From: an uncultured Eubacteriales bacterium
Lineage (GTDB): Bacteria; Bacillota; Clostridia; Oscillospirales; CAG-272
NCBI GenBank assembly: GCA_900546635.1
Contig: URDS01000001.1
Span: forward strand, 1-64,000
DNA length: 64,000 bases
Reading direction: 5' to 3'
Under the pieces are notes generated by a model, which ran no database searches, was not told where the DNA came from, and worked only from the letters and a program-made list of their open reading frames with translations. The translations under genes were made by a program, and so were the position numbers. Shown here one piece after another: positions 7,507 through 15,896 of this stretch (position 1 is the first letter of the stretch; every line of letters starts with the position of its first letter).

Positions 7507-9204
7507 ATGAAAGTAGTCATTGTAGGCGGCGTCGCAGGCGGCGCCTCGGCCGCCGCACGGTTAAGGCGACTGGATGAAAATGCGGAGATTGTTGTTTTTG
7601 AGCGCACGGGCTTTATCTCGTACGCCAACTGCGGTTTGCCGTATTTTATCGGCGGTGTTATTGCCGATGAGGAAGAATTGACGCTGCAGACACCCGAAAG
7701 CTTTTGGGACCGATTCAGAGTTGATGTGCGTGTTCGTCACGAGGTCACGGCGATCAATACAAGCCAAAAAACGGTCACGGTCCACGGATTGGACACCGGC
7801 AAAACCTATGAGGAGCATTACGATAAGCTGATTCTCTCTCCCGGCGCAAAGCCCACACAGCCGAATATGCCGGGCGCAGAGAGCAAAAATATTTTTACGC
7901 TGCGTACAATTGAAGATGCTTTGGCGATTCATAGATTTGTTGAGAACGAAAAACCGCGGAGCGCCGTTATCATCGGCGGCGGATTTATCGGCGTCGAGAT
8001 GGCGGAAAATCTTGCCGCTCTGGGATTAACGGTAACGCTTTTGGAATATGCCGATCATGTTTTGGCTCCTTTCGATTTTGATATGGCTTGTGCTGTTCAT
8101 GCACAGATGGAAAACAAGGGCGTTCATTTGATGCTCAACACAGCGGTTACCGCTTTTGAAAAAGACGGAGATCGGATTCTGACCAAAACCGCAAAGAATG
8201 GCGATATTTCTTCCGATATGGTATTGCTCAGCATCGGCGTGACGCCCGACACCGCTCTTGCCGAAAGCGCGGGGTTAGAGCTTGGACTAAAGGGAAGTAT
8301 TATCGTAAACGACAAAATGGAAACCTCTGTGCCGGATATTTATGCTGTGGGCGATGCCGTGGAGGTCAGGCATTTTGTGACCGGAAACCGGACGCTGATT
8401 TCGCTTGCAGGTCCCGCCAATAAACAGGGACGCATTGCGGCCGATAACATTTGCGGCAAAAACAGCATGTATAAGGGCGCTCAAGGCTCATCGATTATTC
8501 GGTTATTCGATATGACGGCCGCTTCAACCGGCATCAATGAACATGCGGCAAAGAATGCGGGCATTGATTATGAGCGCGTGGTATTGTCGCCCGCTTCTCA
8601 CGCGGGTTATTATCCCGGCGGCAAAGCGATGACAATGAAAGTGCTTTATGAAAAATCAACGCTTAAAATTCTCGGCGCGCAGATTGTGGGATACGAGGGC
8701 GTCGATAAACGGATCGACGTACTTGCAACGGCCATTCGTGCAGGAATGAAAGCGACAGAACTCGCCGAACTTGACCTTGCCTATGCTCCGCCGTATTCCT
8801 CTGCCAAAGATCCTGTCAATATGGCCGGTTTTATGATTGAAAATATCGTTGCCGGAAAGGTAAAGCAATTCCATCACGATGCGGTTGACGCGCTTCCCCG
8901 CGACGGCAGCGTAACGCTTCTTGACACAAGAACACCGATGGAATATGCGAGAGGGAATGTCAAGGGATTTATCAATATTCCCGTCGACGATTTGCGCGAA
9001 AGACTTTCTGAAATTCCGAAGGATAAACCGGTATATGTAATGTGTCAAAGCGGACTTCGCAGTTATATTTCCTGTCGTATACTTTCGCAGAATGGCTATG
9101 ACTGTTATAATTTCTCCGGCGGATACCGGTTTTATGATTTGGTTATCCGCGGCAAAAAACAATCGGAAAACACATATCCCTGCGGTATGAACAAAAAAAT
9201 ATAA
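7507..9204 (+). CDS. CoA-disulfide reductase-like flavoprotein with C-terminal rhodanese
   Basis: A 565-aa fusion. Residues 1-450 are a class I-like FAD/NAD(P)H oxidoreductase: FAD-binding GGVAGG at 7-12, the single redox cysteine C42 in SYANCGLPY, NAD-binding IIGGGFIGVEMAENL near 157, and YAVGDAVE. Residues about 465-555 are a rhodanese domain with C513 in CQSGLRS. This architecture is known in CoADR-Rhd and Nsr/Npsr enzymes that reduce CoA-disulfide, CoA-persulfide or polysulfide. AAAGGAGC precedes the ATG. Its place among sulfur and oxygen-defence genes supports a thiol/persulfide role, but NADH oxidase activity is an alternative. Confidence 0.9.
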   Translation: MKVVIVGGVAGGASAAARLRRLDENAEIVVFERTGFISYANCGLPYFIGGVIADEEELTLQTPESFWDRFRVDVRVRHEVTAINTSQKTVTVHGLDTGKTYEEHYDKLILSPGAKPTQPNMPGAESKNIFTLRTIEDALAIHRFVENEKPRSAVIIGGGFIGVEMAENLAALGLTVTLLEYADHVLAPFDFDMACAVHAQMENKGVHLMLNTAVTAFEKDGDRILTKTAKNGDISSDMVLLSIGVTPDTALAESAGLELGLKGSIIVNDKMETSVPDIYAVGDAVEVRHFVTGNRTLISLAGPANKQGRIAADNICGKNSMYKGAQGSSIIRLFDMTAASTGINEHAAKNAGIDYERVVLSPASHAGYYPGGKAMTMKVLYEKSTLKILGAQIVGYEGVDKRIDVLATAIRAGMKATELAELDLAYAPPYSSAKDPVNMAGFMIENIVAGKVKQFHHDAVDALPRDGSVTLLDTRTPMEYARGNVKGFINIPVDDLRERLSEIPKDKPVYVMCQSGLRSYISCRILSQNGYDCYNFSGGYRFYDLVIRGKKQSENTYPCGMNKKI

Positions 9205-9216
9205 AGGAGGAAAAGT

Positions 9217-9861
9217 ATGAAGTATGTGTGTAAAATCTGCGGCTATGTGTACGATGATGAAAAGCAGGCCGTACCGTTCGCAGATTTACCGGACGCTTGG
9301 GTATGTCCCTTGTGCGGGGCAGCAAAATCGGATTTCGCGCCCCAAGGTGCCGCCAAGGTCAAAACCGAAAAACCGAAATCATCTTTAAAATTTGACGATG
9401 ATATGCGCAAATTGTCCGTCGGCGAATTGTCGGCGGTGTGCTCAAACCTTGCAAGGGGCTGTGAGAAGCAGTATAAGCAGGAGGAAAGCGAACTGTTTGC
9501 AAAGTTGGCTGCATATTTTGCTGACATTACGCCCGCCCAAAACACGGCGGAAGCTGCTGAGATCGCCGAACTTATTCAGCGCGATTTGGAGAGCGGATAC
9601 CCCGATGTGAAATCGACGGCTGGTGAAAAGAAAGACCGAGGCGCTTTGAGAGTTTGTGTTTGGGGCGAGAAAGTAACCCGTATTTTGAACGCGCTTCTTC
9701 AAAGATATGAAAAAGAGGGCGAAGCGTTTCTTGCGGATACAGAAATTTGGGTATGCACCGTATGCGATTTTGTGTTTATAGGCGATAGCGCGCCTGAACT
9801 TTGTCCGGTCTGCAAGGTTCCGTCCTGGAAGTTTGAAAAGATTGAAAGGGGGAACGGCTGA
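9217..9861 (+). CDS. Protein with rubredoxin-like sites at both ends
   Basis: A 214-aa protein. Residues 1-42 carry a rubredoxin-like Cys4 site (C5, C8, C30, C33), with the inter-pair loop about nine residues shorter than in ordinary rubredoxin. Residues about 55-165 are mostly helical and charged, and I recognise no family there. Residues 170-210 carry a second Cys4 site (VCTVC, LCPVC) like the C-terminal rubredoxin of rubrerythrin. It probably passes electrons to or from neighbouring proteins. AAAGGAGG precedes the ATG, and the stop codon overlaps the next start (TGATG). The operon position suggests an electron carrier in peroxide or oxygen defence. Confidence 0.75.
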   Translation: MKYVCKICGYVYDDEKQAVPFADLPDAWVCPLCGAAKSDFAPQGAAKVKTEKPKSSLKFDDDMRKLSVGELSAVCSNLARGCEKQYKQEESELFAKLAAYFADITPAQNTAEAAEIAELIQRDLESGYPDVKSTAGEKKDRGALRVCVWGEKVTRILNALLQRYEKEGEAFLADTEIWVCTVCDFVFIGDSAPELCPVCKVPSWKFEKIERGNG

Positions 9862-11039
9862 TGAAAAAAATTGCGGTTCGGAATTTACGGCTTTGCACCA
9901 AAGACTGTCTTTGTTTGTATGTCTGTCCCGTCGGTGCGACCGATACGGAAAACAGTATCATTGACGTGAATGCGTGTATCGGATGCGGGGCCTGCGCCGA
10001 AGCATGTCCGGGCGGTGCGATTTCCATGGTTCCTGTGGAAATGCCTCCGCAGCAGAAAAAAGATGAGGCTGTTATCGCTGCTTTAAATGCTGTTGCAAAG
10101 AGCAAAACCAAGCAGGAAAATATTGCTTTGCAGATTGCGGAGCGCACAGATAAAAACGGTCTGCGCCATTTGATGACGGCGTTTGCAAAATCGAACAGAT
10201 TGGTCGCGGAGGATCTGTTCCGTGAAGCGGGTTATATGCTTCCGCAGAGTGCGAATACGCACAAGCTGTTAGAGGATCTGATTGCTTCTTCCCCGTCAGA
10301 GGATTTTCCGACAGAAGCGGCGAAAAGACTTTTAGCGTTGATCCCTTGTAATGAGCTTATCGAAAAGCCAAAACTGAAAATGATAAAATACAGATGTAAA
10401 ATTTGCAATACGACTTTTGAAGCAGCAGACGGTGAAGAACCGGTCTGTCCGATTTGTAAGGCTAAAGGTGAAAACCTTGAAGAAATAAAGGAGGAAAACA
10501 AAATGAACAAGTACGCAGGTACGCAAACCGAAAAGAATTTGAAGGAAGCTTTCGCGGGTGAGTCCCAGGCAAGGAACAAGTATACATACTTTGCTTCCAA
10601 GGCAAAAAAGGAAGGTTATGAGCAGATTGCGGCTCTTTTCCTTAAAACGGCCGATAATGAAAAGGAACACGCCAAAATGTGGTTCAAAGAGCTTGCGGGC
10701 TTAGGCGATACGTCTGAGAACCTGAAAGCGGCGGCTGACGGCGAAAACTACGAGTGGACCGATATGTACGACGGCTTTGCCAAGACTGCCGAGGAAGAAG
10801 GCTTTCCGGAACTCGCTGCAAAATTCCGTATGGTTGCCGCGATTGAAAAGCACCATGAGGAGCGTTACCGTGCGCTTCTTCACAATATTGAGATGGCGGA
10901 GGTTTTCGCCAAGAGCGAGGTAAAAGTTTGGGAATGCCGCAACTGCGGTCATATTGTAGTCGGTACAAACGCACCGGAAGTTTGTCCCGTATGCGCGCAT
11001 CCGCAGGCTTATTTTGAAATCAACGCGGAGAACTATTGA
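9861..11039 (+). CDS. Ferredoxin / rubredoxin-like / rubrerythrin fusion
   Basis: A 392-aa open frame with three parts. Residues 1-60 form a 2[4Fe-4S] ferredoxin (C12, C16, C18, C22; C39, C42, C45, C49). Residues about 175-205 are a zinc-ribbon or rubredoxin-like CKIC/CPIC unit. Residues 215-392 are a complete rubrerythrin: diiron four-helix ligands in [27 protein letters not shown]-type and IEKHHEERY, then a Cys4 rubredoxin tail. Rubrerythrin reduces hydrogen peroxide. A strong Shine-Dalgarno (AAAGGAGG, 10487-10494) lies 8 bp before the in-frame ATG at 10503, so a 178-aa stand-alone rubrerythrin is probably also made. A TAA in another frame at 10486 hints at an ancestral two-gene arrangement or an indel. 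Confidence 0.82.
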   Translation: MKKIAVRNLRLCTKDCLCLYVCPVGATDTENSIIDVNACIGCGACAEACPGGAISMVPVEMPPQQKKDEAVIAALNAVAKSKTKQENIALQIAERTDKNGLRHLMTAFAKSNRLVAEDLFREAGYMLPQSANTHKLLEDLIASSPSEDFPTEAAKRLLALIPCNELIEKPKLKMIKYRCKICNTTFEAADGEEPVCPICKAKGENLEEIKEENKMNKYAGTQTEKNLKEAFAGESQARNKYTYFASKAKKEGYEQIAALFLKTADNEKEHAKMWFKELAGLGDTSENLKAAADGENYEWTDMYDGFAKTAEEEGFPELAAKFRMVAAIEKHHEERYRALLHNIEMAEVFAKSEVKVWECRNCGHIVVGTNAPEVCPVCAHPQAYFEINAENY

Positions 11040-11170
11040 GTTAAAAGGGGAATCCATCCACGTGTAATTTCATAGAGCGATGTCCGCGTTTTGAGGGATG
11101 TTTGAAAATCCTTTCCGACGCAGGGTGTGAAACAAAAGAAAATACAGCGTGACGGATGAATTTTCAAAAA

Positions 11171-11219
11171 AACAGGAAACGGCTCTTAAAACCATTGGTT
11201 TTAAGAGCCGTTTCCTGTT
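11171..11219. terminator. Bidirectional terminator between rubrerythrin and tRNA-Ser
   Basis: A perfect 23-bp stem (11171-11193 with 11197-11219) with a 3-nt loop, A's to the left and T/A's to the right. It lies between the plus-strand redox operon and the minus-strand tRNA and can end both. The stretch 11040-11170 holds no gene that I see. Confidence 0.9.
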
Positions 11220-11224
11220 AAAAA

Positions 11225-11313
11225 TGGCGGAGGGAAAGGGATTCGAACCCTTGTGAGCTTGCGCTCAAACGGTTTTCAAGACCGCCTCGTTATGACCGCT
11301 TCGATATCCCTCC
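11225..11313 (-). tRNA. tRNA-Ser (anticodon TGA), CCA encoded
   Basis: On the minus strand the acceptor GGAGGGA pairs with TCCCTCC, then G and an encoded CCA. The anticodon loop CTTGAAA has TGA (bases 11276-11278). A long variable arm (GAGCGCAAGCTC) marks a class II serine tRNA, and the T loop has TTCGAAT. It reads UCA and other UCN codons and complements the GGA isoacceptor at 4144. Confidence 0.97.
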
Positions 11314-11340
11314 GTATGGGTGTTACAGACTGCGAAACCT

Positions 11341-11369
11341 ATATTAGCATAAAAATTCCTTTATGTCAA
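11341..11369 (-). promoter_or_regulatory. Promoter for tRNA-Ser(TGA)
   Basis: On the minus strand TTGACA (11364-11369), a 17-bp spacer and TAATAT (11341-11346) lie 28 bp before the tRNA 5' end. Confidence 0.75.
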
Positions 11370-11458
11370 GTCTGAGACCGAGATGTGCAAAAATTTTTAA
11401 GCGGCGTTTGCGGTTGAATGTATAGCTGTGGATTTTATGGTCACGCACTGCGAAAAGA

Positions 11459-11487
11459 TTGACAAAACAGCGTTAATACGATAAAAT
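11459..11487 (+). promoter_or_regulatory. Promoter for the SPFH operon
   Basis: TTGACA (11459-11464), exactly 17 bp, then TAAAAT (11482-11487), 45 bp before the ATG at 11533. It is a good house-keeping sigma match. Confidence 0.75.
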
Positions 11488-11532
11488 AAAATCAATGGTA
11501 CTCTAATTTTTTCAGGAAATGAGGACAAATCG

Positions 11533-12804
11533 ATGGGTATTATCAAAGCGGCGGTCGGCGCACTCGGCGGTGCACTCGGCGATCAGTGGTTAGACGCAAT
11601 CGAGCCTTATGAGATGAGCGATACAACGGTATTTACCAAAGGCGTTCTGGTACATAACGGTTCACGTTCTTCCAACAAAAAAGGCACAGAGGATGTGATC
11701 AGCGACGGATCTGTCATTCATGTTTATCCCAACCAGTTTATGATGCTGGTAGACGGCGGAAAAATTGTGGACTATACGGCCGAGGAGGGATATTATAAGG
11801 TTGATAACAAGGGGGCGCCCTCGCTCTTTAACGGTCAGTTCGGGGATGCGCTGAAAGATGTATGGCAGCGCTTTAAATTCGGAGGCACGCCCTCGTATAC
11901 GCAGAAAGCGTATTTTGTCAATCTCCAGGAAATCAAGGGGATCAAGTTCGGCACGCGCGCCGCAGTCAATTATTTTGACAGCTTTTACAACTCCGAATTG
12001 TTTTTGCGCGCGCACGGAACCTATTCCGTAAAAGTTACCAATCCGATTCTGTTTTATAAGGAAGCCATTCCAAAAAACAGCGATCATGTGGATATTAACG
12101 ACATTAATGAGCAGTACCTGTCCGAATTTTTAAGCGCATTTTCGGCGGCCATCAACAAAATGTCGGTGGACGGCGTGCGGATTTCTCATGTGGCCTCCAA
12201 ATCGGTTGAACTATCCAAATACATGGCTGATGAACTGGATGCGGAGTGGAAGAATACCCGCGGATTTGAAGTTGCGGCGGTCGGTGTTGCCAGCATTTCC
12301 TATGACGACGAATCGAAACAACTCATTGAGATGCGCAACAAGGGCGCTATGCTCTCAGATGCTTCTGTGCGTGAGGGGTATGTGCAGGGCTCGATCGCGC
12401 GTGGTTTTGAAGCGGCCGGAAGCAACGAAGGCGGCAGTGCGCAGGCCTTTATGGGTATGGGCATGGGAATGGGCGCGGCGGGAAATTTTATGGGCGCTGC
12501 GACCGAAACCAACCGTGAGCAGATGAAAGAACAGGTAAGGGAAGCGGCGGCCGCCAAAACTGCTGCGCCGCAATCCGGCACATGGAAATGTGCATGCGGC
12601 GCGGAAAATCAGGCAAATTTTTGTCCGCAATGCGGTGCAAAAAAGCCTGTCCGGGCGGTATGGACCTGTACATGCGGCGCAGAAAATAACGGGAATTTCT
12701 GCACGCAATGCGGCGCAAAGAAGCCTATGAAATGGACGTGCGAATGCGGCGCGGAGAATGACGGAAAGTTTTGTTCCAACTGCGGCAGAAAAAAAGAGGA
12801 GTGA
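11533..12804 (+). CDS. SPFH-domain protein with three C-terminal zinc ribbons (YdjI-like)
   Basis: A 423-aa protein. Residues about 1-290 match the SPFH/virion-core-like family (GALGDQWLDAIEP, VYPNQFMMLVDGGKIVDYTAEEGYY, EIKGIKFGT). A glycine/methionine-rich stretch follows near 305-320. Then come three near-identical zinc ribbons at about 351-373, 377-397 and 400-421, each of the form C-x-CGAEN...FC-x2-CG. Bacillus YdjI is the nearest family I know; it acts with PspA and YdjGH at the membrane. There is no N-terminal membrane segment. It is first in a three-gene operon, 3 bp before the next gene. Confidence 0.85.
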   Translation: MGIIKAAVGALGGALGDQWLDAIEPYEMSDTTVFTKGVLVHNGSRSSNKKGTEDVISDGSVIHVYPNQFMMLVDGGKIVDYTAEEGYYKVDNKGAPSLFNGQFGDALKDVWQRFKFGGTPSYTQKAYFVNLQEIKGIKFGTRAAVNYFDSFYNSELFLRAHGTYSVKVTNPILFYKEAIPKNSDHVDINDINEQYLSEFLSAFSAAINKMSVDGVRISHVASKSVELSKYMADELDAEWKNTRGFEVAAVGVASISYDDESKQLIEMRNKGAMLSDASVREGYVQGSIARGFEAAGSNEGGSAQAFMGMGMGMGAAGNFMGAATETNREQMKEQVREAAAAKTAAPQSGTWKCACGAENQANFCPQCGAKKPVRAVWTCTCGAENNGNFCTQCGAKKPMKWTCECGAENDGKFCSNCGRKKEE

Positions 12805-12807
12805 CCG

Positions 12808-13866
12808 ATGTCGGTTGTGACCTATAAATGCCCCTCGTGCGGGGCGGGCATTGCATTTGATTCGGCCAGCCAGCGCTTTAAATGCAAATACTGTCTGTCC
12901 GAGTTTACCGAGGAAGAAATCCGCAATCAGGCGGACGACGGCGCACCGGCTGAGGAAAGTCGTACCGACGAGGCGGAGAATCAGGCGTACTGTGACGGCC
13001 TTCTTTCTTATACCTGTTCAAATTGCGGCGCAGAGGTGTTTGCAGACGAAAATACGGCGGCTGACATTTGCTATTATTGTCATAATCCGGTGGTTTGTTC
13101 CGGACGGCTGACCGGTCAGCTTCGTCCGCATAAAATTATACCGTTTGCCTATGACCAAGAAGAGGCAAAATCGCGTTTCCTTGCCTTTGCCCGCAAAAAA
13201 TGGTTTGTTCCGCGCGATTTTTTCTCTGAGGCACACGCGGAGCAGATTCGAGGCGTGTATTTCCCGTTTTGGCTGACCGATGCCGACGTGACCGCGAGCG
13301 CCTCTGCGAACGCGACACGGGTTCGGACTTGGAAAGCCGGAAATAAACTGTATACCGAGACTTCGCATTATCGCTTGTTTCGCCGCGGAGGCATCCATTT
13401 TGAGGATATTGCGACCAGCGCGTACAGCGGAGACGATAAAAAAATGCTGGAAGGAATTTTGCCGTTTCCGCCGGAAGCGCTTAAAGCGTTTACCATGACC
13501 TATTTGTCGGGTTTTTTGGCCAAAAAACGCAATATAGAACGCGACCGTGTGGAAAACGAGGTGCGCGGGCGAATCAATCAATATTCAACGACGCTGCTGT
13601 CCGGTACGATGTCCGGGTATACAACGGTGACCGGCGTAAACTGCAATACGCGCCTTGAAAAATATATCTGGGATTATGCTCTGATGCCGCTTTGGATTCT
13701 TACCTATCAGAAAAACGGAAAAACGTATACGTATGCGATGAACGGCCATACCGGAAAAATATACGGTGAGCTTCCGGTCAGCGGCGGCAAACTGTTTGCT
13801 TTGTTCGGTTCGCTGCTTGTCGGCGTGAGCGTGCTCTGCACACTGATCGGAGGGCTGCTGCTTTGA
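12808..13866 (+). CDS. Zinc-ribbon membrane protein (YdjG-like)
   Basis: A 352-aa protein. Two TFIIB-type zinc ribbons lie at the N-terminus: C8, C11, C26 and C29, then CSNC...CYYC near residues 70-92. A central region of unknown fold has the recognisable strings RPHKIIPFAYDQEEAK, IRGVYFPFWLTDADV and LPLWIL-type LMPLWILTYQ. A single membrane helix ends the protein (about 330-351). It is related to B. subtilis YdjG-type proteins. It overlaps the next gene by four bases, so the two are translationally coupled. The biochemical function is unknown; an envelope-stress role is inferred from the neighbours. Confidence 0.75.
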   Translation: MSVVTYKCPSCGAGIAFDSASQRFKCKYCLSEFTEEEIRNQADDGAPAEESRTDEAENQAYCDGLLSYTCSNCGAEVFADENTAADICYYCHNPVVCSGRLTGQLRPHKIIPFAYDQEEAKSRFLAFARKKWFVPRDFFSEAHAEQIRGVYFPFWLTDADVTASASANATRVRTWKAGNKLYTETSHYRLFRRGGIHFEDIATSAYSGDDKKMLEGILPFPPEALKAFTMTYLSGFLAKKRNIERDRVENEVRGRINQYSTTLLSGTMSGYTTVTGVNCNTRLEKYIWDYALMPLWILTYQKNGKTYTYAMNGHTGKIYGELPVSGGKLFALFGSLLVGVSVLCTLIGGLLL

Positions 13867-14747
13867 AAAAGATCAGGTTTATAGCCTTGCTGTTTTTTTG
13901 CGCCGTGCTGACATTCGGCGCTTTGGCCGCCGAATATACGTTTGTATATGACGGCGCGCAACTGCTGACCGATATAGAGCGGGAGACGCTCGAAACGGAT
14001 TTTGACGCGATTTTGCAGGAAAGCGGACTTTTGTGCGTTGTTGTAACACAGTATGGATCGGAAAACATGCTGTCAGCGTTGCCCGATTACGCAAAAGACG
14101 CGGCGGATATGATTTTGCTGGATATTGATATGCAGGCGCGTACGTTCAACCTGTATCAGTATAACCGCGATGAAGGCGAGGCGGCTTTTCAGCTTTCCAA
14201 TCGTGAAAGCGACGATATTTTAGACACGGTTTTGATTGATATGGCCGATGGTGAATATGCCAAGGCTGCGCAGGTGTTCGGTTCGCTTTCTGCCGAGTAT
14301 TTTTCCAATGCGGATCCGTTTGTCCCCGGCAGCGACGGATACGGGGAGTATGGTTATACGGATTATACGGACGGCAATGATGCAGGAAAACCGGATTACG
14401 GCGACTATGGCCATATGTATGATGAGGATGAACAAAGCGTCGGTCGCCGGTTGCTCGACGCATTGCCGATGTCTGCCTTTATCGGGCTTGTCGTTTCTGT
14501 CATTTCGGTTATCTGCGTGTATGGTCGTTATAAAACCAAGCAGCATGGCGCTGTGTATCCGCTTGAAAAGTATACCGCGCTTGACCTCACGCAGCAGGAT
14601 GATCGATTTGTCAATAAAACCGTTACCGTCGCTGTGATTCAAAACAGCACCAACAGCACATCGCACAGGGGAGGCGGTTTTGGCGGCGGACATTCCGGTG
14701 GAGGGCGTTCCGGCGGCGGAGGCCACGCGGGCGGACGGTCATTTTAG
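13863..14747 (+). CDS. TPM-domain membrane protein (YdjH/YgcG-like)
   Basis: A 294-aa protein with a signal peptide (residues 1-20, cleavage near ALAAEY), a TPM domain (about 22-150; VYDGAQLLTDIERETLE, ILLDIDMQARTF), an acidic Tyr/Gly/Asp-rich linker, a membrane helix near 202-220, and a Gly/Ser/His-rich tail (GGGHSGGG repeats) typical of the family. It starts at TTG overlapping the previous stop, with GGAGG 9 bp upstream; no ATG fits better. It is the last gene of the SPFH / zinc-ribbon / TPM operon and is followed by a strong hairpin. It resembles B. subtilis YdjH. Confidence 0.78.
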   Translation: MKKIRFIALLFFCAVLTFGALAAEYTFVYDGAQLLTDIERETLETDFDAILQESGLLCVVVTQYGSENMLSALPDYAKDAADMILLDIDMQARTFNLYQYNRDEGEAAFQLSNRESDDILDTVLIDMADGEYAKAAQVFGSLSAEYFSNADPFVPGSDGYGEYGYTDYTDGNDAGKPDYGDYGHMYDEDEQSVGRRLLDALPMSAFIGLVVSVISVICVYGRYKTKQHGAVYPLEKYTALDLTQQDDRFVNKTVTVAVIQNSTNSTSHRGGGFGGGHSGGGRSGGGGHAGGRSF

Positions 14748-14762
14748 CACGGAGTATAAATA

Positions 14763-14786
14763 AAAAGGCGCCAATTGGCGCCTTTT
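14763..14786. terminator. Bidirectional terminator, TPM gene / mntP
   Basis: A perfect palindrome: AAAAGGCGCC, AATT, GGCGCCTTTT. It lies between convergent operons and provides a T-run in both directions. Confidence 0.9.
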
Positions 14787-14803
14787 ATACTGCTTTTATG
14801 GTT

Positions 14804-15367
14804 TCAGCCGAATATGCCCAAATGCTCGAACAGAATTTTCAGTCCCATTCCGATTAGTACAATTCCTCCGATCAGTTCGGCGCGGGATTTGTATTTGGCA
14901 CCGAATACATTGCCGACTTTGACGCCGAGCGCGGAGAGGGCAAAGGTAATCACACCGATAGAACCGATTGCGGGCAGGATTTTTATATCGTCGAGCAGCG
15001 CGAACGTGATTCCGACCGCCAGTGCATCGATACTGGTCGCAATCGCCAGCGGCAGCATGGATTTTGCGCTGAATGAGCAGTCGGTCTCCTCGGCCGGACT
15101 GCGCGATTCGCGAATCATATTCAATCCGATCACACCGAGCAGAATAAAGGCAATCCAGTGGTCAAAGCTTGTAACAAATGTTTCAAACTGCTTGCCGAGA
15201 TAATAACCGATCAGCGGCATCAACGCCTGAAATCCGCCAAAGTACAGGCCGGTCAGCAGCAAATGCTTGGGACGCATTACCTTTACGGAAAGTCCTTTAC
15301 AGACTGCCGCTGCAAACGCGTCCATGGAAAGCGCAAGCGCAGTTAAAAACAGTTCAAACCAACTCAT
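14804..15367 (-). CDS. mntP: Manganese efflux pump MntP
   Basis: A 187-aa integral membrane protein with six predicted helices in two repeats. The signature acidic motifs are [13 protein letters not shown] (D16) near the N-terminus and its repeat [14 protein letters not shown], which form the Mn2+ path in MntP. It exports manganese to prevent intoxication. It is the last gene of a minus-strand operon, 23 bp after luxS. No yybP-ykoY manganese riboswitch is possible in that gap, so it depends on the upstream promoter. Length is normal for the family. Confidence 0.95.
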   Translation of the reverse strand: MSWFELFLTALALSMDAFAAAVCKGLSVKVMRPKHLLLTGLYFGGFQALMPLIGYYLGKQFETFVTSFDHWIAFILLGVIGLNMIRESRSPAEETDCSFSAKSMLPLAIATSIDALAVGITFALLDDIKILPAIGSIGVITFALSALGVKVGNVFGAKYKSRAELIGGIVLIGMGLKILFEHLGIFG

Positions 15368-15390
15368 ACGGTCTCCTTCGATTTTAAAAT

Positions 15391-15870
15391 TTACATAGGA
15401 TACTTTCGGCGTTCTTCAGAAAAGTCGTTTAAGACCTCTTCGCGGTATTTTCGGATGTAATATTTTGCCGTGGAGAGATTCATATCCAGATAATTTCCGC
15501 AATCACGTGCCGTGGCGCCGGGAATGTCGCCGGTATAGTTTAAAATAAAGTCGCTCATCCGCAGCATACAGTCGTGAATGTCGGAGGGGAGAAGTTTGCC
15601 GGCCAGCAGAATATAAAATCCGGTACGGCAGCCCATGGGACCGAAATACAGCGTGCGGTCTTTCCATAAGGGATCATTGCGCAAAAAGGTGGCGCCGAGA
15701 TGTTCGATGGCATGAATGGCCGCGGTGTCCATGACCGGTTCGGCATTCGGCCGGGTTATGCGCATGTCAAATGTCGTGACGGTTTCCGCGCCGATTTTAT
15801 CACAGCGCGATACATAAAGTCCCGGTAAAAGAGACAGATGATTGACCGTAAAGCTTGCAATTTTTTCCAT
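15391..15870 (-). CDS. luxS: S-ribosylhomocysteine lyase LuxS
   Basis: A 159-aa metalloenzyme that splits S-ribosylhomocysteine to homocysteine and DPD, the precursor of autoinducer-2. It has the metal-binding [13 protein letters not shown] motif (HxxEH) near residue 53, the second site [12 protein letters not shown] with its reactive cysteine, and the C-terminal metal cysteine in [14 protein letters not shown]. Length is typical. The partner nucleosidase (Pfs/MtnN) is not in the window. It is the middle gene of an MBL hydrolase-luxS-mntP operon with gaps of 26 and 23 bp. Confidence 0.97.
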   Translation of the reverse strand: MEKIASFTVNHLSLLPGLYVSRCDKIGAETVTTFDMRITRPNAEPVMDTAAIHAIEHLGATFLRNDPLWKDRTLYFGPMGCRTGFYILLAGKLLPSDIHDCMLRMSDFILNYTGDIPGATARDCGNYLDMNLSTAKYYIRKYREEVLNDFSEERRKYPM

Positions 15871-15896
15871 AACGACCTCTTGTTCTCAATTCATAT

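Noticed and set aside
14804..15400. Manganese riboswitch for mntP
   Set aside because: Only 23 bp separate luxS and mntP, too short for a yybP-ykoY aptamer.
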